DNA of 64,000 bases, from the NCBI GenBank assembly GCA_965223215.1, contig CBDCVZ010000010.1, positions 6,510,001-6,574,000 on the forward strand, written 5' to 3'. This DNA comes from JABDMH01 sp965223215 (GTDB lineage: Bacteria > Bacteroidota > Bacteroidia > Chitinophagales > Saprospiraceae). The position numbers and the translations under genes were made by a program. This document shows positions 27,893 to 36,135 of the stretch, piece after piece (the first letter of the stretch is position 1; every line of letters begins with the position of its first letter). The notes beneath the pieces are model-generated. The model was not told the DNA's origin. It saw only the letters and a program-made list of their open reading frames with translations, and ran no database searches.

Positions 27893-28430
27893 TTTTCTTT
27901 GTGTCCAGTAAGGTTCCCATCTATTCCTACCGTATGAAAACTATTTCAATTCACCTGGAACTTAATATTTTTAGAATTTCGCAACTTGAATTTTGAGCCC
28001 GATTCTTAGCCCTTGAATATGCTCTTAGTTGATTATCCAAATATCTCCTCACGATCTGTCCCCGCGATTCGGGTGAAATTTAGGAAAGCCAGCATCTCAT
28101 AGATGAAGATGCTACTTTCATGCTCCATAAGCGGTTTGCCCGGATCGTGTATGGCATCAAACTGCATTGCTGCAGTATCTCTCTTCGGTGGCCGCTTGGA
28201 GGAGTAGACAATGACCAAAGTGAAAGACCCTGTGCTCTCACCTGCCATGATCATCGTAAATGACGAAAGCCCATCTCCTTAATGCGACTTGTACAAAAAC
28301 AGTAGTATCCCCATCCAAGATTGCTGTGATGAGCAATCTGTTTGTGGAAGCGAACACTTTGGAATAAGTCTGATCTGCCAACCAATGGGTGGATTATCAG
28401 CCAAAGTGGTTTGCTCCCCCTGGGCGCACA
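27893..28430. other. Region without a supported gene, possible decayed gene on minus strand
   Basis: Two adjoining minus-strand frames (28251-28457 and 28033-28254) have partly protein-like composition and together faintly recall the C-terminal part of class A beta-lactamase-like serine hydrolases. The register would need a frameshift near 28250, the upper frame runs into a terminator hairpin, and no catalytic motif is present. I treat this as non-coding or as an old remnant. Confidence 0.25.
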
Positions 28431-28434
28431 AAAA

Positions 28435-28460
28435 AAGGTGTCACCAAGTGGCAACACCTT
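28435..28460 (-). terminator. Terminator of the DUF1328 gene
   Basis: On the minus strand AAGGTGT and ACACCTT form a 7-bp stem around a 12-base loop and are followed by five T residues. It lies about 70 bp after the DUF1328 stop codon. Confidence 0.8.
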
Positions 28461-28530
28461 AAATAAACTTACAAAACGAACTTTATGTGGATTCCCATTA
28501 AGGGTGAAGTATTGGACTGGGCACTTGGGA

Positions 28531-28698
28531 TTAAACGGCCTTTCGGAATAAATTCATCACCAATGATATAACGAAAAGAATCAGAAAAACGAAGAAGATT
28601 ATCTTGGCAATTCCAGCTGCTCCAGCTGCAAGTCCACCAAAACCAAATAACGCTGCTATTAAAGCTATGACAAAGAATATTAGAGCATATCTCAACAT
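28531..28698 (-). CDS. DUF1328 small membrane protein
   Basis: A 55-residue protein too short for many gene finders. It consists of two hydrophobic helices around a glycine/alanine hinge: MLRYALIFFVIALIAALF, then GFGGLAAGAAGIAKIIFF, then a third hydrophobic run and a basic end (NLFRKAV). This is the full-length pattern of the DUF1328/YtjA family, found in many bacteria and often associated with stress. It has its own terminator downstream and lies 77 bp after the ECF sigma gene. Confidence 0.9.
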   Translation of the reverse strand: MLRYALIFFVIALIAALFGFGGLAAGAAGIAKIIFFVFLILFVISLVMNLFRKAV

Positions 28699-28775
28699 AT
28701 CAAGAAATTTTAGTTGTTAGAAAATTATACAGTTTAAATGTTATAGTCGGAGTGGCGGTAGTGTTGACTATGTTT

Positions 28776-29291
28776 TTAGGCCGCCTGTTCACGCTGATAG
28801 GCGACCATTGATCTCATTTTCTTCCTCACGAAGAAAATGCGACTCTTTACAGTGCCGAGCGGGACTCCCTGCATTTCACTGATCTCCTGGTAGGTGTATC
28901 CTGCTTCGTACAGACGGAAGGCCTCTACATTGTGGTGACCAATGTGTGCCATGAGTTTGAACACGTCTTCAAACTTTAGGTCTTCGTATCCATCATTAGA
29001 AGTTGTCCGACAGGTGAAAAAGAGGCCATGTGTGTGCAATTGACTGTTTAAAAGAGCTGATCTACGGCTCTTCTTGCGATACTTGTTGATGAAGGTGTTA
29101 TAAAGGATACTACAGAACCAACTTTTGAACTTGCCGGTGTCTTTAAAACCATCAATGTGACAAAAAGCCCTGACACAGGCATCCTGAATCAAGTCATCTG
29201 CATCTGTCGAACTTTTTGTCAGTTTCATGGCAAATCGTTTAAAAAAAAATTGATTTTGGTTGAATACTTCAACAAATTTCTCACTTTCCAT
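28776..29291 (-). CDS. ECF-type RNA polymerase sigma factor
   Basis: Alternative sigma factor of 171 residues. Region 2 is visible as DADDLIQDACVRAFCHIDGFKDTGKFKSWF (given here by its ends DADDLIQD and FKSWF), and region 4 as YQEISEMQGVPLGTVKSRIFFVRKKMR. No anti-sigma gene is adjacent. The start has a good match to a housekeeping promoter upstream. Its neighbours (DUF1328, dps, YtxH, MscS, BLUF) suggest a stress role, an inference from position only. Confidence 0.9.
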   Translation of the reverse strand: MESEKFVEVFNQNQFFFKRFAMKLTKSSTDADDLIQDACVRAFCHIDGFKDTGKFKSWFCSILYNTFINKYRKKSRRSALLNSQLHTHGLFFTCRTTSNDGYEDLKFEDVFKLMAHIGHHNVEAFRLYEAGYTYQEISEMQGVPLGTVKSRIFFVRKKMRSMVAYQREQAA

Positions 29292-29314
29292 AGATGTTTT
29301 AGCTTTATTTAACT

Positions 29315-29345
29315 CAAATATAACTCAAATTGTTGATAAAAACAA
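29315..29345 (-). promoter_or_regulatory. Putative Bacteroidota-type promoter of the ECF sigma gene
   Basis: On the minus strand TTG (29345-29343), a 20-base spacer and TATATTTG (29322-29315) match TTG/TAnnTTTG fully. The -7 box ends 23 bp before the sigma ATG. Confidence 0.6.
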
Positions 29346-29655
29346 CAAATGAAAAGCAGAATGTTTATATATACGTCATTTAGCATAAAAAATGCCATGT
29401 TGGACACTGTATTTGGCTAAATATCCGTCATTATGATAAAATAACATACATTCCGACTTAAAAACCAATTCTGTGACGTCATTGAGAGAACAAGAAATAC
29501 TGGTAGGTAAATCAAATAATGACCGGAGCGATTGTGGAATGAAAGTCTTCTAAGCTACGTCTCGCCGATCTATTCGCAGGAATATTTCATCAAAATGTTG
29601 AGAAAGGCATCGAAACTTTGGACAGAAAGTATGCATCACGGGAGTGATGAGGGAG
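29346..29655. other. Intergenic region, no gene seen
   Basis: AT-rich spacer between the XRE regulator gene and the sigma-factor promoter. No reading frame, hairpin or repeat of note. Confidence 0.4.
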
Positions 29656-30183
29656 CTAACGCTCTTGAAGTCTTTTAATCAAAACCTGATTTGTTTCTAG
29701 GATATGTTCAAGAAGATAGAGCAAATTTTCAGCACTGATTAGACGTTGTTTGGCATGCTTCGGATCTTTACTCAGGGCACGTATGTTGTCAAAGGTCTTG
29801 TAGTCTTCTACCATTCGAGCAATTTGCTGATTCTTGGTTATAAACTCTTCAAGAATGCCTGGATCCTCAAGGTCAATTTTGGAACCATTGGACTTCCAAT
29901 CGGCAGTGGGACTAGCTGTTTTGTCTCGCTCCAAGTTTTGATCATGTGCATTGACCAGCTCCCTGGCATCTGCCAGATCCTTACGGAGAATAGCATCAAG
30001 TGGAACTTCAAAAAACTCCGCAAACTTCATCAATACACTGAGCCTTGGTTCAGTTTGGCGGCCTTCGTAAGACGCGATCTTGTTTCGGGTCATGTTCAGC
30101 TTCTTCGCCAACTCTGTTTGACTTAGATTTTTACTGCGTCTAAGCGCCTTTAAATTTGATGATAGATAGTAAAGTTCCTCCAT
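29656..30183 (-). CDS. XRE-family helix-turn-helix regulator
   Basis: Transcriptional regulator of 175 residues with an N-terminal Cro/CI-type helix-turn-helix (about 13-66; LSQTELAKKLNMTRNKIASYEGRQ, key parts SQTELAKKLNMTRNKIASYE) and PRLSVLMKFAEFFEVPLDAIL. The C-terminal ~90 residues are charged and helical, with no known domain, and may mediate oligomerisation. It has no toxin-like partner next to it. Confidence 0.88.
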   Translation of the reverse strand: MEELYYLSSNLKALRRSKNLSQTELAKKLNMTRNKIASYEGRQTEPRLSVLMKFAEFFEVPLDAILRKDLADARELVNAHDQNLERDKTASPTADWKSNGSKIDLEDPGILEEFITKNQQIARMVEDYKTFDNIRALSKDPKHAKQRLISAENLLYLLEHILETNQVLIKRLQER

Positions 30184-30710
30184 ACACTGCTACACTTCAC
30201 ACGCTAAATTAAAAAATGAATAATGGATCAACAAAACGTTTGTATCCGACACAGCAAATGTCTCGGTAGCGCACATACTTCTTCCAATGTCCATTCTCAC
30301 CAGATTTTAGTTGTCCGTCTGTATGGTAGACATTATCAACAATCGATGAGTTTGTTCGAGACACAATTTTTTGTAGGCAGTACACTATTTACTTATCATA
30401 ACTCTTTGGTGCAGAAAGAATTCCGAATGAATTCTATTCCTGCTATGGTGATTAGCTGCCTTTAAAGAAGCATTTGATTGCGGTGATCAGGATCCGACTG
30501 CCAATCTATTAATAGATAAAGCTACTCGGGTAAGAGTAGATGTTGAAGGATTGATCGGATGAGGCCTAGAAAGCTAGTCGATGTTGGATCCAAGTGTTCC
30601 CTTTATGGATTAAAAATCTATTAGCCACTGAGTAAACAGAACTTTTTGTTCGTGCCATCGGTAATTTTCTCTGCCTATACCCATCCTCCCCTAAAACCAG
30701 GTATACTCCA
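30184..30710. other. Intergenic region, no gene seen
   Basis: A 527-bp spacer between the XRE gene and the 3' end of the MscS gene. An 80-codon plus-strand frame (30223-30465) has no protein-like features. Nothing else is supported. Confidence 0.4.
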
Positions 30711-31628
30711 TTATCCGTTGAGGAGGTCCTTGATCTCATGATTGATAGAGAGTTGATTTACTTCACTGGATAATTTTTGTCCTCCCTTAATACCGAAATC
30801 CAGTGTTCGAATAGGAAAAGGAATCAAGATTTCATGTTCGTCAAAGGCCTGTTTAATTGCTCTCAGGGCACTGCTCTTGGCGCGATAATAGGCACTTTGG
30901 CTCACTTCGTCAATCCAAAATCGAACTCGAAGATTGATGGAACTATCTCCAAACTCGAGATAATAGAATTCAATACTGGATATATCACTAATGTCGCCCA
31001 GTGCTGAGCGAGCAATGGTTTCGACCTGATCCAGATCTTCTGCATACGAAACGCCGACATCCAGTTCCACCCGACGTTTGCCAGAAAAACTATAATTGGT
31101 CAGCGGGTTTTCGAGAACCAGTCGATTTGGCAATGATACGACTTGTCCACTAGGTTCATGGATAATCGTTGATCGCAGATTTACTTCTTTGATAACGCCG
31201 AAATGATCATTTGTCTCTACCAAGTCACCGATGCGGTAGAGTTTACGCATCGACAGCATGACCCCACCAAATGCATTGGCCAACGGCTCCTGGAGTGCCA
31301 GACCTACCGCTAATCCTACTACACCAGCAGTCGCAAGAAGAGAGGTCAATAGTTTATCTAGGTTGAGCAACCCGAGAATGAGGAAGAGTAGAGCAGCCAT
31401 AAGAATGAAAGCCACTACACGGCTGATAATGGCAGCCATGGTTGTGTTTGACATCCGTTTCACCAGTCCTTTGCGCAATTTACGACGCAGAGCCCTGACC
31501 GAGAGAAAACCCAACACGGCAACTACGGAAGCCAGGATAATGTTTGGCAGCAGCATTACTAAACCATCCAATATAGAATAAAGTCTATCAATTAGTGTTG
31601 ATGAAGCTGTTTGCAATTGTTCTATCAT
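30711..31628 (-). CDS. mscS: Small-conductance mechanosensitive channel (MscS family)
   Basis: Osmotic safety valve of the inner membrane. The 305-residue protein has three membrane segments (about 25-47, 66-88, 95-125), the pore helix AGVVGLAVGLALQEPLANAFGGVML, and the cytoplasmic beta domain starting YRIGDLVETNDHFGVIKEVNLRST with the PNRLVLENPLTNYS motif. Length is that of classic MscS. A decayed second MscS lies at 32890-33365. Confidence 0.92.
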   Translation of the reverse strand: MIEQLQTASSTLIDRLYSILDGLVMLLPNIILASVVAVLGFLSVRALRRKLRKGLVKRMSNTTMAAIISRVVAFILMAALLFLILGLLNLDKLLTSLLATAGVVGLAVGLALQEPLANAFGGVMLSMRKLYRIGDLVETNDHFGVIKEVNLRSTIIHEPSGQVVSLPNRLVLENPLTNYSFSGKRRVELDVGVSYAEDLDQVETIARSALGDISDISSIEFYYLEFGDSSINLRVRFWIDEVSQSAYYRAKSSALRAIKQAFDEHEILIPFPIRTLDFGIKGGQKLSSEVNQLSINHEIKDLLNG

Positions 31629-31858
31629 TATAGCTTTTCTTTTACTACTATGACAAAATGTAATATTCTGAAGTTCGATTGGTGCATTGTTGTCCGATCG
31701 GCGAGCTCCTATCTATCTATGAAACAATGAACTCAGCAAAATCTTTTTCCTGAGTCCAGAGGTCCCCAAACTTTTCTGAGATTCATGCAGTCTCAAGAGT
31801 GAAATTAAGTTTGAGAAGCTATTCATCTATTATTTTTTAAAATTAAATGATATCAACT

Positions 31859-32272
31859 ATGAGAAGGATATTTCAATTATTGACCGTGTTGGCAGTATTT
31901 TTTATTGCTTGTGAAAATAAGTCGACCCTCGAATCCAAAATGGAAGAAGCTGGTGAAGATATAGCCGCTGCAGCTGAAAACGTACGAGAAGCCACCAACA
32001 GCGAATGGCGGGAGGTGCAGGCAGACTTAAAGGATGTTCAACGTAAAATAGAGTCAGAAATGAAAGAAATTGATAACGAATTGGAGCATGCAGGGGCTGA
32101 TGCAAAAGAAGAACTCCAAGAGGCTAAGGCCAATCTACAAGCCTGGAGTAATAAAGTGGGTTTACAATTGCAAAAAGCTGGACAGGATGTGGAAAGCGGA
32201 TGGGATGCATTTAAAGCCGATGTCGATAAATTGATGAAGGACGTCGAAAAATATTTTGACGAGAAAAAATAG
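31859..32272 (+). CDS. Coiled-coil lipoprotein
   Basis: Exported lipoprotein of 137 residues from the ATG at 31859; another ATG at 31847 adds four residues. The lipobox is FFIAC (Cys17), followed by an almost uninterrupted charged helix rich in Glu, Lys and Ala with heptad-like spacing (AAENVREATN, DVQRKIESEMKEIDNELEHAG, AKANLQAWSNKVG). No family is assigned. Similar helical lipoproteins in Bacteroidota are found in envelope stress settings. A terminator follows. Confidence 0.75.
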   Translation: MRRIFQLLTVLAVFFIACENKSTLESKMEEAGEDIAAAAENVREATNSEWREVQADLKDVQRKIESEMKEIDNELEHAGADAKEELQEAKANLQAWSNKVGLQLQKAGQDVESGWDAFKADVDKLMKDVEKYFDEKK

Positions 32273-32284
32273 ACGACAAGTTAT

Positions 32285-32317
32285 GGCATCCAGTCGCAAG
32301 GCAGGGTGCCTCTTTTT
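32285..32317 (+). terminator. Terminator after the coiled-coil lipoprotein gene
   Basis: GGCATCC (32285-32291) and GGGTGCC (32304-32310) form a 7-bp stem with one G-T pair, followed by TCTTTTTTT. It sits between two convergent genes. Confidence 0.72.
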
Positions 32318-32755
32318 TTATTCTGGTTCTTGCATTTCCAGCCAATCATTAATCAGTTTTAGGTTCTTCTTCAAGAGAATTTCCTCTCTCTCAGTTAGAG
32401 CCCTGCGTTCACCTGCGACTTGAATTAAGAAAACCAAAAAATCACGCAGAAACGCGGTTAATTTTTTTCCATGAATACATCGCAATCCCCAATCCTTGAA
32501 AATTCTTTCCGCCTCAACCTTCAGTTCCAGTTCCTGCTCTATCTTATGCCTGGGATCTTTTCGGATGATGGCCATCAAGGTGTCAATGGCTTGCGTTGGC
32601 CCCTCTAGATATTGGACAAACCCACCCGATGACAAGCACAATAAACCGGTGATCCCTGCTGCCGCATTTTTCCGATCACTCGTTAAAGCCAAATGAGAAA
32701 GGTCTTCGGAAGAAAATTTGTGTAGTGCACGACTGACATAAATAATGCATTTCAT
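32318..32755 (-). CDS. BLUF-domain blue-light sensor
   Basis: FAD-binding photoreceptor of 145 residues from the ATG at 32755; the TTG at 32773 is less likely. BLUF hallmarks are Tyr6 (CIIYVSRA), Asn30 (RKNAAAGITGLL) and Gln48 (GFVQYLEG), the hydrogen-bond network that responds to blue light. There is no attached effector domain, only a short C-terminal helix pair, so it must signal through a partner protein. The partner is not identifiable here. In other bacteria stand-alone BLUF proteins act on regulators of motility, biofilm or stress. Confidence 0.92.
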   Translation of the reverse strand: MKCIIYVSRALHKFSSEDLSHLALTSDRKNAAAGITGLLCLSSGGFVQYLEGPTQAIDTLMAIIRKDPRHKIEQELELKVEAERIFKDWGLRCIHGKKLTAFLRDFLVFLIQVAGERRALTEREEILLKKNLKLINDWLEMQEPE

Positions 32756-32889
32756 GTCGCGCAATAATAGCAAATGACACCGATGCCAAGACTACCAAAT
32801 GGAAATATCCCTACTCCAAATAATTTTTCTTGTCATTGGATATGGTTTCGAACCAATTGGCCAATCGACATGTCTAGTCGATGAGGAAG

Positions 32890-33365
32890 TCGGTAGAGGT
32901 CTTCCATCTCCAGAAAGGTAAGGTCATTACCTTAAATCTACGCAATACTCATATTAAGCCTTCGATGGTCAAGATGTCTATATTCCAAACGGCAACATCA
33001 TCAAGAATGCCTTAGTAAATTATACCATAGACGGATTTTACCGCTATGATTTTAGCATTGCAATCGACTATGGATCTGATGTAAATAAAGCCATTTCCAT
33101 CATTCTTGGTGAGCTCAAGCATGTGCCGGGTATTTTACAGGAAGATAAAGCACCTGCTGCCATGATAACAGGTCTGAGAGCCAGTGCACTTCAGGTCACT
33201 GTATACTATTGGTTACACACTGATGATACTGAGATCAGCACGGGTCTGATAAAGACCAGGGCCATCGACCAAGTAATAAGTCGATTGAGGAAAGAGGGCT
33301 TCTATTTACCTGGTGACGTGATTGAGCTGAAAACAAAGGGAAATGGTCAACTGGAAACAGCCTAG
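32890..33365 (+). pseudogene. Decayed MscS-family channel, C-terminal remnant
   Basis: The remnant reads VEVFHLQKGKVITLNLRNTHIK from 32893 in one frame, then FDGQDVYIPNG...VNYTIDGFYRYDFSIAIDYGSDV from 32961 in another. Joining them restores the MscS beta domain, so one base is missing near 32959. The remainder runs to a stop at 33363-33365 and includes the alpha/beta C-terminal domain of MscS. The membrane part is absent upstream, where the BLUF gene starts on the other strand. It is a different paralogue from the intact MscS at 30711-31628. Confidence 0.8.
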
Positions 33366-33452
33366 CATCCCTCTTGATCATCTGACGGTCACCAACGTCA
33401 TTTCCGAGGTGAAACCTTTGAGCTGATTCAATTATTACTAAATTTACATCGC

Positions 33453-34517
33453 ATGTCTGTCTGGGCAGTCTTCTTCCTCACAGTCAGCCTGCTGACCGTT
33501 ATTCCCCTGATACCATCTCGTCACTGGATCGTGAAAGGGTGGACGTACATCTATCACCAGCTGGCTTTCCTTAATCTCATTCTAGTCTTGGTTGGCATCA
33601 TCCAATGGCAGGTTCATACGGCAAACCAAGAATACTCCTACCTGTGGATCTGCAATGTCGCTGGACTCATCTTTTTGATGACCAGGATTTTTCCCTATCT
33701 GCCATTTGCCCCAAAAGAGATCGCAGATGTACAAGCATCCACCTCTTTAAGTCAAGTAACTATTTCTCTGCTGGTAGCCAATGTATTGCAAGACAATCGC
33801 GAATATGCCAGAACACTTTTGTTGATCAAGAATTATCAACCGGACCTTATACTACTGGTTGAAACAGACGCCGGCTGGGTAAGAGAGCTTTCATCACTGG
33901 AGGAAATCTATCCCTTCCACCTCTACCATGCTAAGGATAATTATTATGGTATGACCTTCTTATCAAAATACCCTGTCCTACAACAAGAGGTATTTCACTT
34001 AATTGAAAAAGAAATACCGTCAACTGAGGTGAAGCTTTCGCTGGGTGAGAATAGATGCTTACATTTCTATGGCGTTCATCCCCGTCCACCGAGTCCGACT
34101 GAAGCCAGCACCGCTGTACCCAAAGATCAGGAATTGGTTGCCATAGCCAAGAAGATTATCAAATTATCAAAAAATATACCTGTGATCGTGGCAGGAGATC
34201 TCAATGATGTGGCCTGGAGCCAAACGACCCGCTTATTTCAAAAGATCTCGGGACAACTTGATCCAAGGAGAGGACGCGGATTTTACAGCACCTTTCCAGC
34301 CTACCTCTCTTTCCTTCGAGCCCCCATTGATCACATTTTTTGTAGCAGACATTTTAGCTTACAAACCATGAAATGTACCACCCCTTTTGGTTCGGATCAT
34401 TTGGGAATGTATGCAGAACTGGTGGTCTCTGACCAAATCCTGGATAACAATGCCCACCTTTCACCCACTCAAAATGACATAGACCAGGCCGAAGAAATTC
34501 TTAGACTAGATCGGTGA
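33453..34517 (+). CDS. Endonuclease/exonuclease/phosphatase (EEP) family membrane protein
   Basis: A 354-residue protein with three N-terminal hydrophobic segments (about 5-20, 36-55, 64-82) and a C-terminal EEP domain. Catalytic-fold motifs are VANVLQDN, PDLILLVETD (metal-binding Glu), VAGDLNDVAWS, APIDHIF and FGSDHLGMYAEL. Members hydrolyse phosphodiester bonds in nucleic acids, lipids or phosphoinositides; the substrate is unknown. TTTG-N18-TAAATTTA (33417-33446) just upstream resembles the local promoter consensus. Confidence 0.87.
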   Translation: MSVWAVFFLTVSLLTVIPLIPSRHWIVKGWTYIYHQLAFLNLILVLVGIIQWQVHTANQEYSYLWICNVAGLIFLMTRIFPYLPFAPKEIADVQASTSLSQVTISLLVANVLQDNREYARTLLLIKNYQPDLILLVETDAGWVRELSSLEEIYPFHLYHAKDNYYGMTFLSKYPVLQQEVFHLIEKEIPSTEVKLSLGENRCLHFYGVHPRPPSPTEASTAVPKDQELVAIAKKIIKLSKNIPVIVAGDLNDVAWSQTTRLFQKISGQLDPRRGRGFYSTFPAYLSFLRAPIDHIFCSRHFSLQTMKCTTPFGSDHLGMYAELVVSDQILDNNAHLSPTQNDIDQAEEILRLDR

Positions 34518-34989
34518 CCTGCTTAAGGGACCGAATAACATGATTTCAGGTAAATGATCAACCCATGCTTCCTGCGATCAAATAATTTCAATGTTCGCCT
34601 TAGACAAGCTTACAGTGGGACCATGGTTCAGGTTGCTCCCATATGCTCTAGAGAAAGTCGCAACTAACGACATCTTCACGATCGGTAAGGGCCATTCGAT
34701 CTTTTTAAGTTTATTCCAGATGACTCCCTCGCAATCGGGCATTCAATTTGAACATGGACCTGTGTCTAGTTGTCTGGAGTGATAATCTCTTCCTAGATGA
34801 TACGATCCCAACATTTCAGTGGCGAAATGAACGGGGAGGATTCCTTTAAGTAATTGTAAATCAAATGATTGGATCTAAGCGAGGCGAAGCAATCAAATGA
34901 TCCCAAAAACTTGACGACTCTCCGAAAAGAGCATAAACAGTATATTTGTATTAACTTAGTGTAAACGCTACGTGTATTAAACGTTAACT
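34518..34989. other. Intergenic region, no gene seen
   Basis: A 472-bp spacer. A 63-codon frame (34591-34782) lacks any recognisable feature. No hairpin or repeat of note. Confidence 0.4.
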
Positions 34990-35460
34990 ATGAAGTACAA
35001 GGAACATCAAAGATTTCGTTGCTGGGACTTGAAACTCATCCTGGGATTACTCATCGCAATGGGAGTAGTCAAATTGATCAATGGCGATTCCAGATCTGGG
35101 GGATTGATTGAGATTTTCGCGTGTCTAGCCCTCTTGGGGGGTGCTTTCTATCTTCTACAGAACATCTACTTTAAGATAAAGGTAAATCGAAAGGGAATAA
35201 AGTACAAACACCAATGGTGGAAGAGATATCGGAAGATTGCCTGGGAGGAGATTGAACGGATTGAAGTTTCTCAATCCACACCCACCGCCAGTCTCAGCGG
35301 TTGGAGCGTGGCATTTTCCACCGCCCTGGAGCGTCATTCACTGGTTGGACAGAGTGGTTTGAAGATTCATCTGAAGACAGGAGATTGCATCTTTCTGGGT
35401 CTAAGTGACCCGAAAGTGGCAGAAGAAATAACACAAATGACCATGCTCCAGCATATATAA
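34990..35460 (+). CDS. Hypothetical membrane protein with PH-like domain
   Basis: A 156-residue protein not assigned to a family. Two membrane segments (about 14-31 and 40-60) are followed by a soluble domain whose strands (KIKVNRKGIKY, KIAWEEIERIEVS, GLKIHLKTGDCIFLGL) resemble the bacterial PH-like fold of small membrane-anchored proteins. No partner is evident. Confidence 0.6.
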   Translation: MKYKEHQRFRCWDLKLILGLLIAMGVVKLINGDSRSGGLIEIFACLALLGGAFYLLQNIYFKIKVNRKGIKYKHQWWKRYRKIAWEEIERIEVSQSTPTASLSGWSVAFSTALERHSLVGQSGLKIHLKTGDCIFLGLSDPKVAEEITQMTMLQHI

Positions 35461-35487
35461 ATGCTAGAGAATCATCCATCAAGACGG

Positions 35488-35628
35488 TTAGTAGCCGAAA
35501 AACATATAGCCTAGCAGAGTGATGAATCCAGTCATCACGACAATAGCGATGATCGCAATCAGCCGATTTTCCTGCTTTCTGCTTTCTTCAAGTGAGTGTG
35601 CCGAATTTTGGTGAGATACATTTTCCAT
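35488..35628 (-). CDS. Small single-span membrane protein (46 residues)
   Basis: The minus-strand frame starts at ATG 35628 preceded by AAAGAGAAACC and encodes a polar N-terminal half (MENVSHQNSAHSLEESRKQE) and a C-terminal membrane helix (LIAIIAIVVMTGFITLLGYMFFGY; core IAIIAIVVMTGFITLL). I recognise no family. The clean split between a charged segment and one hydrophobic helix, and an isolated position with a possible ribosome binding site, favour a real gene. Confidence 0.5.
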   Translation of the reverse strand: MENVSHQNSAHSLEESRKQENRLIAIIAIVVMTGFITLLGYMFFGY

Positions 35629-36135
35629 GGTTTCTCTTTTTTGGTTAAAAAATCGGAACTACATTATTCAATAGATTTCTTTAAGCCATACGGAACAATG
35701 CGATTAGTCGGCTTCTCCTGAATATAGCAATTATTGGGTACAATTGCAAGTTTTTTGCGCTGCCAACCACTGGGATTTTACCACCTGAGTAGTGCCTCTC
35801 CCGAAGTGCGAGTTGAGGAACCTACCGCTGTATCGGCAGAGCTTTGAGGGGTTAATCGAGTAGTGTGATTTGTTGCCGAAGTCGAATTTTGCCATTTCAA
35901 CGATGTATGATCGGAAATTTCTCCCGTCAGAGGCAAATTCAACACTGTGTCCATGGTCGTCGCAATAGCTGCCTTTCTCCTAAATGCTAATGAAAGTACC
36001 TTGTTGAATATCGACTCCAACATAGCTATCATGAGGTAGGATCTCCGATGATCTATCGGTGGTAGCTGATACGAAAGGCATGGTGCGATGGGACCCGAGA
36101 TAATAAATGATGGGTGGTGTTCGTCCTATTCCTCA
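35629..36135. other. Region upstream of first sensor kinase gene
   Basis: No gene is supported. A minus-strand frame (35778-36032, 84 codons) is serine/threonine-rich with no start signal or family. The annotated kinase frame extends up to 36088, but its first 16 codons precede the signal peptide and are probably untranslated. Confidence 0.35.

Noticed and set aside
28033..28457. Two adjoining minus-strand frames faintly like a class A beta-lactamase-type serine hydrolase.
   Set aside because: No catalytic motif, needs a frameshift, and the upper frame starts inside a terminator hairpin.
35778..36032. An 84-codon serine/threonine-rich minus frame.
   Set aside because: No start signal or family, and it lies in the upstream region of a kinase gene.
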